Assembly: GCF_002209565.1 (NCBI RefSeq) | Contig: NZ_NJIH01000011.1 | Coordinates: 124,001-188,000, forward strand | Length of the DNA stretch: 64,000 nucleotides | Direction of reading: 5' to 3' | From: Candidimonas nitroreducens | GTDB taxonomy: Bacteria > Pseudomonadota > Gammaproteobacteria > Burkholderiales > Burkholderiaceae_B | Part shown: in pieces, positions 34,481 to 43,250 of the stretch | Numbering within the stretch: position 1 is the stretch's first letter | Layout: every line of letters begins with the position of its first letter | Notes under the pieces: model-generated | What the model saw: only the letters and a program-made list of their open reading frames with translations | What the model was told of the DNA's origin: nothing | Database searches by the model: none | Made by a program: the position numbers and the translations under genes

Positions 34481-35359
34481 ATGTCTGATGTACTCATGCA
34501 AGCCGAAGACCTGAAGGCGGCGCTTTCCAAGGGGCGCTGGCTGGTGTTCGACGTGCGCCACGATCTGCAGGATCACGCCGCCGGCCGCCGCGCCTACGAA
34601 CAAGGCCATGTGCCCGGCGCCGTCTACCTGGATAACGAAACCCAGCTGGCCGCTCCCAAGACCGGGCGCAATGGGCGCCATCCCTTGCCGGCCATGGCCG
34701 ATTTTGCGGCGCTGATGCAGGCTTGCGGCCTGACGCCCGACACCCGGGTGGTGGTGTACGACGCGCAAGGCGGCATGTTCGCGGCACACCTCTGGTGGAT
34801 GCTGCGCTGGCTGGGCCACGAGCACGTGGCCGTGCTCGACGGCGGCTGGCAGGCCTGGCAGGCCGCCGGCGGTGCGCAAGAGAGCGGATCTGGGCGCAAT
34901 CCGGCGGCGCAAGCCTCCGGTGCGCCGACGGGTGCCGGCGGCGGGCAGCGCCCGCACATGCCCATGGTGGATGCGCAGGCCGTGGCGGCGAACCTGGAAA
35001 AGCCGGCTTTTACCGTAGTGGACGCGCGCGCCGCCAATCGCTATGCCGGTGAGGTCGAACCCATGGATCCGGTGGCCGGGCACATCCCCGGTGCCCTGAA
35101 TCGTCCCAATGGGCAGAATCTCGGCGCCGATGGGCGTTTCAAGGCGCCGCAGGAACTGCGCGCCGAATTTTCCGCGCTGTTGCAGGGCCTGCCCGCGCAG
35201 CGCGTGGTGCATCAGTGCGGCTCGGGCATCACGGCCTGCCACAATTTGTTTGCCATGGAACTGGCCGGCCTGACCGGCTCGGCGCTGTACCCCGGTTCCT
35301 GGAGCGAATGGTGCAGCGACCCGTCGCGGCCGGTGGCCAAGGGCAGCGTGCCCGGTTGA
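34481..35359 (+). CDS. sseA: 3-mercaptopyruvate/thiosulfate sulfurtransferase (two rhodanese domains)
   Basis: A 292-residue tandem-rhodanese protein starting at ATG 34481 after TAGGAGAC. The N-terminal domain (about 1-125) is catalytically silent: the loop has an aspartate (VVVYDAQGG) where cysteine would be. The C-terminal domain (about 155-285) has the active-site loop HQCGSGITACHN. That CGSG(I/V)T loop favours 3-mercaptopyruvate as donor over thiosulfate, as in SseA. A Gly/Ala-rich linker (about residues 130-155) is somewhat long. It acts in sulfur transfer and cyanide or thiol metabolism in the cytoplasm. Confidence 0.88.
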   Translation: MSDVLMQAEDLKAALSKGRWLVFDVRHDLQDHAAGRRAYEQGHVPGAVYLDNETQLAAPKTGRNGRHPLPAMADFAALMQACGLTPDTRVVVYDAQGGMFAAHLWWMLRWLGHEHVAVLDGGWQAWQAAGGAQESGSGRNPAAQASGAPTGAGGGQRPHMPMVDAQAVAANLEKPAFTVVDARAANRYAGEVEPMDPVAGHIPGALNRPNGQNLGADGRFKAPQELRAEFSALLQGLPAQRVVHQCGSGITACHNLFAMELAGLTGSALYPGSWSEWCSDPSRPVAKGSVPG

Positions 35360-35369
35360 CCCCGGGGCT

Positions 35370-36518
35370 TCAGGCTTCCGGCCCCATCAGGCGCCGGTAC
35401 CATTCATGGAAGTGCTGCATGCCGTCTTCCATGGGTGACTGGTATGGGCCGGAATCATTGGCTCCGCGCAGCATCAGGGCCTTGCGGCCGGCGTCCATGC
35501 GCTCGGCGATTTCGTCGTCTTCCACGGCCGTTTCCATGTAGGCGGCACGCTGGGCCTGCACGAAATCGCGCTCGAAGGCGGCAATATCTTCGGGGTAGTA
35601 GAACTCGACGATATTGAGCGTTTCCTGCGGGCTGACCGGGTGCAGAGTGGACAGCACCAGCACGTGCGGATAGAGCTCGATCATGTGCGTGGGGAAATAG
35701 GTGACCCACACCGCGCCGAACTCGGGCGCGTCGCCCGCGCGGTATTCCAGCAAGCGGTCGTGCCAGTCGCCATAGACTTTGGAGCCGGGCTGGGTAAGCG
35801 CCTTGTGCACCCCGACGCGCTGGGCGCTGTACCAGTCGGAGAATTCCCAGCTCAGGTCGTCGCAGGTGACGAACTGCCCCAGGCCCGGATGGAACGGGCC
35901 CACGTGATAGTCTTCCAGGTAGACCTCGATGAAGGTCTTCCAGTTGTAGTGGCAGTGGTGCACCTCGACGTGGTCGAGCACGTAATCGGAAAAATCGAAT
36001 TCGGGACGCTGGAACAGCGCCGCCAGGTCTTGCGCCGGGCTGCGCGGGCCTTCGAACAGCAGGCCGTGGCAGTTGTGCAGCGCAAAGCGCGGCAGGGCGG
36101 AGCAGGGCTTGTCTTCGAACAGCGGCGCGCCTATGAGCTGGCCCTGCTGGCTGTAGGTCCAGCGGTGCACAGGGCAGACGATGTTGCCGCCGGTGTCGCG
36201 CAGATTGCCGCAAGAGGCCCGCGGGTCGGTGACGTTGCCCGTGGTGCCGCCCAGCATGATGGCCTGGCGGTGGCGGCAGACATTCGACAGCAGTTCGACG
36301 CCTTCGGGGCTGCGCACCAGCACCCGGCCGGCCCGCTCTTGCGCCAGGGTGCGCCAGTCGCCCACTTCGGGCACGAGTTTTTCGTGCCCCACATACAGGG
36401 CCGACTGTTTGAAGATGAGTTCCTGTTCTTTGGCGAATATGACTTCGTCGAAGTAGCTGCCGACCGGGAGCTGTGTACGTGCAGGCGTCAGATGCGCCAC
36501 TTGACCGATATCGGTCAT
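35370..36518 (-). CDS. Rieske [2Fe-2S] aromatic-ring-hydroxylating oxygenase, alpha-subunit type
   Basis: A 382-residue Rieske non-haem iron oxygenase. The Rieske ligands are CRH (about residues 81-83) and CPVH (about 115-118). The spacer between them is about 31 residues, longer than the usual 15-17, and contains SCGNLRD. The mononuclear iron site is in the second half: NWKTFIEVYLEDYHVGPFHPGL (about 192-213) gives the two histidines, with a later Asp/Glu ligand expected in the C-terminal domain. No ferredoxin, reductase or beta subunit is adjacent, so electrons come from elsewhere. The substrate is unknown. This gene commonly precedes xseB-ispA-dxs in Bordetella-like genomes, which argues for a core role. 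Confidence 0.85.
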   Translation of the reverse strand: MTDIGQVAHLTPARTQLPVGSYFDEVIFAKEQELIFKQSALYVGHEKLVPEVGDWRTLAQERAGRVLVRSPEGVELLSNVCRHRQAIMLGGTTGNVTDPRASCGNLRDTGGNIVCPVHRWTYSQQGQLIGAPLFEDKPCSALPRFALHNCHGLLFEGPRSPAQDLAALFQRPEFDFSDYVLDHVEVHHCHYNWKTFIEVYLEDYHVGPFHPGLGQFVTCDDLSWEFSDWYSAQRVGVHKALTQPGSKVYGDWHDRLLEYRAGDAPEFGAVWVTYFPTHMIELYPHVLVLSTLHPVSPQETLNIVEFYYPEDIAAFERDFVQAQRAAYMETAVEDDEIAERMDAGRKALMLRGANDSGPYQSPMEDGMQHFHEWYRRLMGPEA

Positions 36519-36763
36519 AATTTTCCCCCCCGCAAGGATGAAAACCGGACAGCGCTAGACCACGCGCATCGCCTGCGCGCCTGGTGTTTGTGGTGTGTCC
36601 GGTGCGAAGAAAAAATGGGTCGGCTAGTGGGAAATCAGCCGAAACCGAAAATTGTACCCTAATTTTTCTCTTAAAAAACAAGACCTATAGCCATGCCGGC
36701 AATGGGGCCGGGGCGCATCCCTTACAATTCCGTTATACAGGCGCGGCACGGCCGCGCATTGAA

Positions 36764-36810
36764 TTTTTTGCCGCCAGGCCGCCCCAAGGCAAAAAGCTCC
36801 CCCTTGGGGG
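36764..36810 (+). repeat. Interspersed repeat module A, copy 1
   Basis: T6-GCCGCC-A-GGCCGCCCC-AAGGCAAAAAGC-T-CCCCC-TTGGGGG. It recurs at 36921-36970 with two substitutions and an extra C/G. It ends in a CCCCC-TT-GGGGG hairpin. Confidence 0.75.
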
Positions 36811-36824
36811 ATGAGCCCGGACAC

Positions 36825-36848
36825 GACACAGTCCCTGCGGACTGTGTC
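36825..36848. repeat. Perfect 10-bp inverted repeat (GACACAGTCC/GGACTGTGTC)
   Basis: Arms of 10 bp separated by CTGC, lying between the two module A copies. It is likely part of the composite repeat, similar to REP/BIME-type palindromes. Confidence 0.75.
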
Positions 36849-36892
36849 ATGCCTGGCGAATCCGAGCGGCATGCAAAGCCGCGAGGTGGATG

Positions 36893-36920
36893 GCAAGCCG
36901 AAGGCGCGGCGTGGGGGGTA
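36893..36920 (+). repeat. Interspersed repeat module B, copy 1
   Basis: 28 bases beginning GCAAGCCGAAGGCGCGGCG and ending TGGGGGGTA. An identical copy lies at 36973-37000. Confidence 0.8.
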
Positions 36921-36970
36921 TTTTTTGCCGCCGGGCCGCCCCAAGGCAAAAAGCGCCCCCCCTTGGGGGG
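36921..36970 (+). repeat. Interspersed repeat module A, copy 2
   Basis: Second copy of the T6-GCCGCC...AAGGCAAAAAGC...CCCCTTGGGG module at 36764-36810. Confidence 0.75.
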
Positions 36971-36972
36971 CA

Positions 36973-37000
36973 GCAAGCCGAAGGCGCGGCGTGGGGGGTA
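36973..37000 (+). repeat. Interspersed repeat module B, copy 2
   Basis: Identical over 28 bases to 36893-36920, ending 19 bases before the preferred xseB start. Confidence 0.8.
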
Positions 37001-37019
37001 ATATTCCAGGATGATCGCA

Positions 37020-37307
37020 ATGGCAGACAACAGCAGCGGCAAGGGTGCGGCCACCGGGCCAGGCGGGCAGGACGGCCTGCCTCAGAAAGGCCTGCCCCAG
37101 GACTTCGAAACCGCGCTGGCGCAGCTCGAGGCGCTGGTGGCGCAGATGGAAAACGGCACGCTGGCGCTGGATCAGTCCCTGGCGGCCTACGAAAAAGGGG
37201 TGGAACTCGCCCGCATCTGCCAGCAGCGGCTGGACGCCGCCGAACAGCAAGTGAAGGTGCTGCAGGGCAATCTGCTGCGCCCGCTCGATGCCGCCGACGA
37301 GCCATAA
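37020..37307 (+). CDS. xseB: Exodeoxyribonuclease VII small subunit
   Basis: A 95-residue XseB, the small subunit that partners XseA to degrade single-stranded DNA. The ATG at 37020 is preferred because CAGGAT lies at proper spacing before it; the ATG at 37011 (98 residues) overlaps that site. The family signature is FETALAQLEALVAQMENGTLALDQSLAAYEKGVELARICQQRLDAAEQQV, a helical hairpin. The N-terminal about 25 residues are a Gly/Gln-rich extension. Its stop is two bases before the ispA start. The order xseB-ispA-dxs is conserved in many proteobacteria. The xseA gene is not in the window. Confidence 0.93.
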   Translation: MADNSSGKGAATGPGGQDGLPQKGLPQDFETALAQLEALVAQMENGTLALDQSLAAYEKGVELARICQQRLDAAEQQVKVLQGNLLRPLDAADEP

Positions 37308-37308
37308 C

Positions 37309-38223
37309 ATGGGCGCCAGGCAACTCGAATTTTCCTCCTGGCTGTCGGATCGCGTCCACCACACCGAGACGGTGCTGGAGCGCCTGCTGCCCGAGCCCGG
37401 CACGGTGCCCGGCAGACTGCACCAGGCCATGCGCTATGCAGTGCTGGGCGGCGGCAAGCGGGTGCGTGCAATGCTGGCGTATGCGGCCGGCGAGGTCTGC
37501 CTGCAGGCCGGCACGGCCTCGACGGCGCAAGAGATGGCTTTGGACTACGCCGCCGCGGCCGTCGAGATCATCCATGCCTATTCGCTGGTGCACGACGATC
37601 TGCCCTGCATGGACGATGACACGCTGCGGCGCGGGCGCCCCACGGTGCACGTGCAATTCGACGAGGCCACCGCGATGCTCGCCGGCGACGCGCTCCAGCC
37701 CCTGGCCTTCGAGCTGCTGGCGCAGATGCCGATTGCGCCGGCGCTGATCGTGCAGGCGGTGCAGATCCTGGCCCATTCCGCCGGCAGCAACGGCATGGCC
37801 GGCGGCCAGGCCATAGATTGCGAAAGCGTGGGCAGCATGCTGACGCGCGACCAATTGCAGACCATGCACAGCATGAAGACCGGCGCCATGCTGGGTGCCA
37901 GCGTGCTGCTGGGCGGGGTGGTGGCCGGCGCCAGCTCGAGCGTGCGTGTCAGCCTGGAGTCCTACGCGGCGGCCGTGGGCCTGGCGTTCCAGGTGGTCGA
38001 CGACATTCTCGACGTAACCGCCGACACCGCTACGCTGGGCAAGACGGCGGGCAAGGACGCCGCCAGCGACAAGCCCACCTATGTATCGCTGCTGGGGCTG
38101 GATGGCTCGCGCGAGCTGCTGCACAGCCTGCGCGAAGAGGCGCATGCCGCGCTGCTGCCGCTGGGCGCGGCCGCCGGCCGGCTGGGCCAGATCGCGGATT
38201 TCATCGTCGGCCGGGATCGCTGA
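37309..38223 (+). CDS. ispA: Farnesyl diphosphate synthase (geranyltranstransferase)
   Basis: A 304-residue trans-prenyltransferase that condenses isopentenyl diphosphate with dimethylallyl and geranyl diphosphate to make FPP. The first aspartate-rich motif is DDLPCMDDD (about residues 89-97) with GGGKRVRA upstream; the second is DDILD in LAFQVVDDILDVTAD (about 226-240). The MKTGAM and GKDAASDKPTY blocks are also present. The ATG at 37309 is two bases after the xseB stop, indicating translational coupling. The product supplies ubiquinone and undecaprenyl synthesis, with dxs just downstream providing the precursor pathway. Confidence 0.95.
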   Translation: MGARQLEFSSWLSDRVHHTETVLERLLPEPGTVPGRLHQAMRYAVLGGGKRVRAMLAYAAGEVCLQAGTASTAQEMALDYAAAAVEIIHAYSLVHDDLPCMDDDTLRRGRPTVHVQFDEATAMLAGDALQPLAFELLAQMPIAPALIVQAVQILAHSAGSNGMAGGQAIDCESVGSMLTRDQLQTMHSMKTGAMLGASVLLGGVVAGASSSVRVSLESYAAAVGLAFQVVDDILDVTADTATLGKTAGKDAASDKPTYVSLLGLDGSRELLHSLREEAHAALLPLGAAAGRLGQIADFIVGRDR

Positions 38224-38345
38224 TGCCCGCTGCCCGCGTCCGTGCTCTATACGTTCTAAAATAAGCGGGAAGGTGGCCGCGGCGCGAGCCGCGCCCGGCC
38301 CCAAGATCGCTACACGGCGCTTGCCGAGAATTTGCCTATTGCCTC

Positions 38346-40250
38346 ATGACTACCGTTACGCTTGACCAAATCCAGTCTCCTTCCGATCTGCGCACCCTGG
38401 GCCGGCGCGATCTCAAGGACGTGGCGGATCAATTGCGCGAATTCGTGTTGCAGTCGGTCTCCAAGACCGGCGGCCACCTATCCTCCAATCTCGGCACGGT
38501 GGAACTGACCATCGCCCTGCACTACGTCTTCAACACGCCCGACGACCGTATCGTGTGGGACGTGGGCCATCAGTCGTATCCGCACAAAATACTTACCGGG
38601 CGGCGCGAACGGATGTCCACGCTGCGCCAGCAGGGTGGCATATCGGGCTTTCCCAAGCGCAGCGAGTCGGAATACGATGCCTTCGGCACCGCCCACTCGT
38701 CCACTTCCATCTCGGCGGCGCTGGGCATGGCGGTGGCTTCGCGCAACCTGGGCCTGCAGCGCCGCCATATCGCCGTAATCGGCGACGGCGCCATGACCGC
38801 CGGCATGGCCTTCGAGGCCCTGAACAATGCGGGCGTCACGCCCGGCGTCAACCTGCTGGTGGTGCTCAACGACAACGACATGTCGATCTCGCCGCCGGTC
38901 GGGGCCCTGAACCGCTACCTGGCGCGCCTGCTGTCCGGCGGCTTCTACGCCGCGGCCAAGAACGTCGGGCGCGCGGTGCTGCAGCATGTGCCGCCCGTGC
39001 TGGAATTCGCCCGCCGCGTCGAGGGCCACGCCAAGGGCCTGGTTTCGCCGGCCACCTTTTTCGAAGAGCTGGGCTTCAACTATGTGGGGCCCCTCGACGG
39101 CCACGACCTGGACGCCCTGGTGCCGACGCTGGAAAACCTGCGGGCGCTGGGCGGACTGCAGTTCCTGCACGTGGTCACCCGCAAGGGCCACGGCTACAAG
39201 CTGGCCGAGGCCGACCCGGTGCTCTATCACGGGCCCGGCAAGTTCGACCCCAGCGTGGGCATACAGAAGCCCAAGACGCCGCCGCGCCAGACCTACACCC
39301 AGGTGTTCGGCCGCTGGCTGTGCGACATGGGGCAGGCCGACGAGCGCCTGTACGGCATCACCCCCGCCATGCGCGAGGGCAGCGGCCTGGTCGAGTTCGA
39401 GCAGCGCTTTCCCGAGCGCTATTTCGACGTCGGCATCGCCGAGCAGCACGCGGTCACTTTCGCTGCCGGCCTGGCCTGCGAGGGCCGCAAGCCCGTGGTG
39501 GCCATCTATTCCACCTTCATGCAGCGCGGCTACGACCAGTTCATCCATGACGTGGCCTTGCAGAACCTGGACGTCACCTTCGCGCTGGATCGCGCCGGGC
39601 TGGTCGGGGCCGACGGCGCCACCCATGGCGGCAATTACGATATTGCATTCCTGCGCTGCGTCCCCAACATGGTAGTCGCCACGCCGTCGGACGAAAACGA
39701 GGCGCGGCTGCTGTTAAGTACCTGCTACCAGCACCCGGGGCCGGCTTCGGTGCGCTATCCGCGCGGCGCCGGCTGCGGGGCCGAGGTCGTGGCGGGGCTG
39801 GAAACCGTGCCGCTGGGCAAGGGTGTGCTGCGCCGCCAGGGCAGGCGCATCGCCATCCTGGGTTTCGGCACCCTGGTGCCGGCGGCACTGGCGGCGGCCG
39901 AAGCGCTCGGCGCCACGCTGGCCGACATGCGTTTCGTCAAGCCGCTGGACGAGGCCCTGGTGCTGGCGCTAGCGGCCGAGCACGATGTCCTGGTCACGGT
40001 CGAAGAGGCCTGTGTGATGGGCGGTGCCGGCAGCGCGGTCACCGAGCTGCTGGGGGCGCACGGGCTGTGCCTGCCGGTGCTGCAGCTGGGCCTGCCCGAC
40101 GCCTTCATCGACCATGGCGAGCAGGCCGCGCTGTTGCGCGGGCTGGGCCTGGACGCGGCTGGCATCGAGCGCTCGGTGCGCGAGCGCTTCCAGGCCGTGC
40201 TGGCACCGCGATTCGGCGCCAAACAGGCAAGCGCCGCCGGCGGACAATAA
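38346..40250 (+). CDS. dxs: 1-deoxy-D-xylulose-5-phosphate synthase
   Basis: A 634-residue thiamine-diphosphate enzyme of the methylerythritol phosphate pathway. It joins pyruvate and glyceraldehyde 3-phosphate. TPP/Mg binding is seen in [20 protein letters not shown] (about 146-165) with the later [13 protein letters not shown]. The N-terminal H in [18 protein letters not shown] and [10 protein letters not shown] is typical of transketolase-like enzymes. The catalytic Glu lies in [18 protein letters not shown] (about 361-378), followed by the transketolase C-terminal domain. Full length. It belongs to the xseB-ispA-dxs run, with a 122-base gap from ispA that may hold its own promoter (TCTAAAATAAG near 38255). 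Confidence 0.96.
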   Translation: MTTVTLDQIQSPSDLRTLGRRDLKDVADQLREFVLQSVSKTGGHLSSNLGTVELTIALHYVFNTPDDRIVWDVGHQSYPHKILTGRRERMSTLRQQGGISGFPKRSESEYDAFGTAHSSTSISAALGMAVASRNLGLQRRHIAVIGDGAMTAGMAFEALNNAGVTPGVNLLVVLNDNDMSISPPVGALNRYLARLLSGGFYAAAKNVGRAVLQHVPPVLEFARRVEGHAKGLVSPATFFEELGFNYVGPLDGHDLDALVPTLENLRALGGLQFLHVVTRKGHGYKLAEADPVLYHGPGKFDPSVGIQKPKTPPRQTYTQVFGRWLCDMGQADERLYGITPAMREGSGLVEFEQRFPERYFDVGIAEQHAVTFAAGLACEGRKPVVAIYSTFMQRGYDQFIHDVALQNLDVTFALDRAGLVGADGATHGGNYDIAFLRCVPNMVVATPSDENEARLLLSTCYQHPGPASVRYPRGAGCGAEVVAGLETVPLGKGVLRRQGRRIAILGFGTLVPAALAAAEALGATLADMRFVKPLDEALVLALAAEHDVLVTVEEACVMGGAGSAVTELLGAHGLCLPVLQLGLPDAFIDHGEQAALLRGLGLDAAGIERSVRERFQAVLAPRFGAKQASAAGGQ

Positions 40251-40402
40251 GCTTATGGCTCGCTTCCGACCCTCAGGTTGTGGTGTAATGTGCTGATTGC
40301 GTTGGGGTTTTGGCGAACGGCCCGACGCAGTTTGTTGCATAATCTAAAGTTTGCCATTTTTCGGGAGCGTGCCCGGCGCCGCATCCCCCAGGTTTGTGAC
40401 AC

Positions 40403-41206
40403 ATGAATTCTCTGACTGATCCCCTTGTCGCCATGCCCGACGTGCAAAGCAGCGTCGACACTCGCCATATCCCCATCCAGCGGGTTGGCGTACGCGGCGT
40501 GCGCCACCCCATGCTGGTGGCCGGTGCGGGCGGGCAGGCCATGCCCACCGTGGCGCAATGGGAGCTTACGGTAGCGTTGCCGGCCGAGGAAAAAGGCACG
40601 CACATGTCGCGTTTCGTGGCGCTGCTCGAGCAATATCGCTCGCGGCCCATGACGCCGGCGCTGTTCTGCGACATGGCTCGCGACATGCTGCCGCTGCTGC
40701 ACGCCGTCAAGGGCGACATCACCGCGTCCTTTCCGTATTTCATCGAGAAGGTCGCGCCGGTATCGGGCGTGGCCAGCCTCATGGACTACGAGCTCACCTG
40801 GACGGCGCGCGCCGAGGGCGACGCCGTGGCGTTCGAGCTGGCGGTACTGGTGCCGGTTACCAGCCTGTGCCCGTGCTCCAAGGCCATCGCAGACTACGGC
40901 GCGCACAATCAGCGCTCGCACGTCACGGTGCGCGTGGCTTATGGCGATCCGGCCCAGGCCAACGTCGACGACCTGATCCGCCGCATCGAGCAACAAGGAT
41001 CCAGCGAATTGTGGGGCCTGCTCAAGCGCACCGACGAGAAATTCGTCACCGAGCGCGCCTACGAGAATCCGAAATTCGTCGAAGATCTGGTGCGCGACGT
41101 GGCGGCGCAGGTCAAGACCGTTGCCGGGGTGCAACGCTTCCACATTGAAGCCGAGAATTTCGAATCCATCCACAACCATTCGGCCTACGCCGTGGTGGAA
41201 GGCTGA
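40403..41206 (+). CDS. folE2: GTP cyclohydrolase FolE2 (type IB)
   Basis: A 267-residue metal-promiscuous GTP cyclohydrolase that makes dihydroneopterin triphosphate for folate. FolE2 signatures are [12 protein letters not shown] near the N-terminus, [41 protein letters not shown] with the catalytic CPCSK, and the C-terminal [21 protein letters not shown]. Type IB enzymes do not need zinc and in some bacteria are induced under zinc limitation; no Zur box was recognised upstream. It is unclear from this window whether the organism also has FolE. Its position after dxs is typical of Bordetella-like genomes. Confidence 0.95.
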   Translation: MNSLTDPLVAMPDVQSSVDTRHIPIQRVGVRGVRHPMLVAGAGGQAMPTVAQWELTVALPAEEKGTHMSRFVALLEQYRSRPMTPALFCDMARDMLPLLHAVKGDITASFPYFIEKVAPVSGVASLMDYELTWTARAEGDAVAFELAVLVPVTSLCPCSKAIADYGAHNQRSHVTVRVAYGDPAQANVDDLIRRIEQQGSSELWGLLKRTDEKFVTERAYENPKFVEDLVRDVAAQVKTVAGVQRFHIEAENFESIHNHSAYAVVEG

Positions 41207-41450
41207 GCCTGTCGTGCCGGCCGTGGCCGCGGCCGGACACGCGCGCTTCAACATGCTAAAATAGACGGTTTCTTGCTCGATTCTTCCCGGTGTTGGGAGG
41301 GACGGGCTGCCCCTTTCGGGCGCCTTTTCATTACGTGTACCTGGCGTATTCATGCGTTTCTACGCATATTCACGCGCGGCTTGGCCCATGGCCTGCCGGT
41401 GCACGGCATTTCTCGGCGTTTCCGGAAGACATCCTCAAGGAGTGTAGTTC
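41207..41450. promoter_or_regulatory. Leader/promoter region of the rpsF operon
   Basis: 244 bases before rpsF. An extended -10-like TGCTAAAAT lies near 41260-41268. Below it, GGCTGCCCC-TTTC-GGGCGCC (about 41306-41326) can fold into a GC hairpin. Many bacteria have an S6:S18-binding autoregulatory leader here; I could not identify its conserved core with certainty. Confidence 0.4.
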
Positions 41451-41819
41451 ATGCGCCACTACGAAGTAGTGTTCATTGTGCATCCCGATCAAAGCGAGCA
41501 GGTGCCCGCTATGGTCGAGCGCTATCAAACCATGGTCACCGGCAGCGGCGGCCAGGTGCATCGCACCGAAGACTGGGGTCGCCGCCAATTGGCCTACCCC
41601 ATCCAGAAGCTCGTCAAAGCTCATTATGTCTGCCTGAACATCGAGTGCTCGCAAGCGATTCTCGATGAGCTCGAGCATTCCTTCCGCTACAACGACGCGG
41701 TTCTGCGCCACCTGGTCATCAAGACCAAGAAGGCGCAGACGGCTCCGTCGCTGATGATGAAGTCGGTCGAGCGCGAAGAGGCCCGCAAGGCGTCGTCCGA
41801 AACCACTTCGGCGGCGTAA
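41451..41819 (+). CDS. rpsF: 30S ribosomal protein S6
   Basis: A 122-residue S6. It starts [25 protein letters not shown], with the typical [19 protein letters not shown] block and [10 protein letters not shown]. The C-terminal tail ([22 protein letters not shown]) is of the usual betaproteobacterial type. It binds S18 in the 30S platform. First gene of the rpsF-priB-rpsR-rplI operon; the ATG follows AAGGAGTGTAG. Confidence 0.97.
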   Translation: MRHYEVVFIVHPDQSEQVPAMVERYQTMVTGSGGQVHRTEDWGRRQLAYPIQKLVKAHYVCLNIECSQAILDELEHSFRYNDAVLRHLVIKTKKAQTAPSLMMKSVEREEARKASSETTSAA

Positions 41820-41838
41820 GGCGCAGGCTGTTGCGTCC

Positions 41839-42168
41839 GTGCCCGCAAGCGTGAACCAGCTCGCCATGACCGCCACGGCGTTCGAGGTCAAGCCGCTGCG
41901 ATACACCCCGGCAGGCTTGCCGGCTATCGAAATGCTGCTGAACCACGAGTCCGAAGTCATGGAGGCCGGCCATCCGCGCCGGGTCGAGTTGACGGTTCCT
42001 GCCGTGGCCCTGGGCGACGTGGCGCTGCTGCTGGCGGACACTCCGCTGGGCGCCGTGCTGTCGATCGAGGGCTTCCTGGCTCCGAGCCGCAAGGGTTCCA
42101 GCAGGCTGGTGGTGCATATCCAGCAGGCGAACCGGACGTATGCCGGAGGGGCCACGGTTCTGGTCTAG
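41839..42168 (+). CDS. priB: Primosomal replication protein N (PriB)
   Basis: A 109-residue OB-fold single-strand DNA-binding protein that helps load DnaB at restarted forks. GTG start at 41839; a second in-frame GTG at 41851 is an alternative closer to the usual family length. Matching blocks are [52 protein letters not shown] and [22 protein letters not shown]. It lies between rpsF and rpsR as in most beta- and gammaproteobacteria. Confidence 0.93.
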   Translation: MPASVNQLAMTATAFEVKPLRYTPAGLPAIEMLLNHESEVMEAGHPRRVELTVPAVALGDVALLLADTPLGAVLSIEGFLAPSRKGSSRLVVHIQQANRTYAGGATVLV

Positions 42169-42275
42169 GCCGCAACCGCAGTTTTGAGTTTTGATTGGGT
42201 GCGAATCGCAGGGCGGTTCGCCATATGGAAAATATCCAGGGGCTGCTTGGCTCCCCTGAAACCGAGAGGCACATC

Positions 42276-42548
42276 ATGGCTTTCTTCAAGAAAAGCAAAG
42301 AAAAGCGCAAATTCACGCAGCAAAATCCGCTGTTCAAGCGCCGCAAGTTCTGCCGCTTCACCGCGGCCGGCGTCGAGGAAATCGACTACAAAGACCTGGA
42401 CACGCTGCGCGACTTCATCCAGGAAAACGGCAAGATCATCCCGGCTCGCCTGACCGGCACCAAGGCCCACTACCAGCGCCAGCTCGACACCGCGATCAAG
42501 CGTGCGCGCTTCCTGGCCCTGCTGCCTTACACCGACAATCACCACTAA
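42276..42548 (+). CDS. rpsR: 30S ribosomal protein S18
   Basis: A 90-residue S18 starting at ATG 42276 ([16 protein letters not shown]). The conserved [64 protein letters not shown] is complete. A longer frame starting further upstream has no support. It forms a heterodimer with S6 on the 30S platform. The gap to priB is 107 bases and to rplI 15 bases. Confidence 0.96.
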   Translation: MAFFKKSKEKRKFTQQNPLFKRRKFCRFTAAGVEEIDYKDLDTLRDFIQENGKIIPARLTGTKAHYQRQLDTAIKRARFLALLPYTDNHH

Positions 42549-42563
42549 TCCGGGGCCTACGTC

Positions 42564-43019
42564 ATGCAAGTCATTCTGCTCGAAAAAGTAGTCAACCTGG
42601 GTAACCTCGGCGAAGTCGTGCGCGTGCGCGACGGCTATGCCCGCAATTACCTGATCCCGAAAAAGATCGCCCGCCGTGCCACCGACGCCGCCCTGAAAGA
42701 GTTCGAAGCGCGCCGCGCCGAACTCGAAAAGGTGCAGGCCGAGAAGCTGGCCGCCGCCCAGGCCTTGGGCGAGAAGCTCTCGGGCCTGACGCTGACCATC
42801 TCCCAGAAGTCGGGCGTGGACGGCCGTTTGTTCGGCTCGGTCACCAATATGGACATCGCCGCGGCGCTGCACAAGCAGGGCTTCGAGTCGGTGGAAAAAG
42901 CGCAGGTGCGCCTGGCCAACGGCGCCTTCAAGGCCGTGGGCGAGTACCCCGTGCAAATTGCCCTGCACGCCGACGTGGTGGTCGACATTACCCTGGTGGT
43001 GCAAGGCGAAATGGCCTGA
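42564..43019 (+). CDS. rplI: 50S ribosomal protein L9
   Basis: A 151-residue L9. The N-terminal domain is [36 protein letters not shown], followed by the long connecting helix ([24 protein letters not shown]). The C-terminal domain has [16 protein letters not shown]. The last gene of the ribosomal operon; an intrinsic terminator (43072-43102) follows. Confidence 0.97.
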   Translation: MQVILLEKVVNLGNLGEVVRVRDGYARNYLIPKKIARRATDAALKEFEARRAELEKVQAEKLAAAQALGEKLSGLTLTISQKSGVDGRLFGSVTNMDIAAALHKQGFESVEKAQVRLANGAFKAVGEYPVQIALHADVVVDITLVVQGEMA

Positions 43020-43071
43020 TCCGGCAAGGGCGGCGCACAGGCGCCGGCCATGCCGCTGCACCCGCTACACT

Positions 43072-43102
43072 ATAGCCGGCGTATGCCGGCTATTTCTTTT
43101 TC
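43072..43102 (+). terminator. Rho-independent terminator of the rpsF-rplI operon
   Basis: A perfect 9-bp stem ATAGCCGGC / GCCGGCTAT with a GTAT loop is followed by a T-rich tract (TTCTTTTT). It lies 52 bases after the rplI stop. Confidence 0.9.
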
Positions 43103-43250
43103 CGTTTCCCTATGCGTCTACGGGTTTGCAATCAGAACGGCAAGCGCGTTAAGCGAATCAGGCGCAAAGCCGGAAACAATACAAAGTACGGCAAGGCGAA
43201 GTAACGCAGCTATGCTGTTGAATGCGAATCCGTAGCAAACCGAGGTGGCA

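Larger units (their letters stand above)
36519..37019. other. Divergent intergenic region containing interspersed repeats
   Basis: 500 bases between the Rieske oxygenase gene and xseB. The first part (36519-36760) is AT-containing and should carry the promoters. The second part (36764-37000) is composed almost entirely of repeated GC-rich modules and hairpins, listed separately. Confidence 0.6.

Noticed and set aside
40251-40402. Zur box or riboswitch upstream of folE2
   Set aside because: The short AT-rich stretch does not show a recognisable palindrome or riboswitch core.
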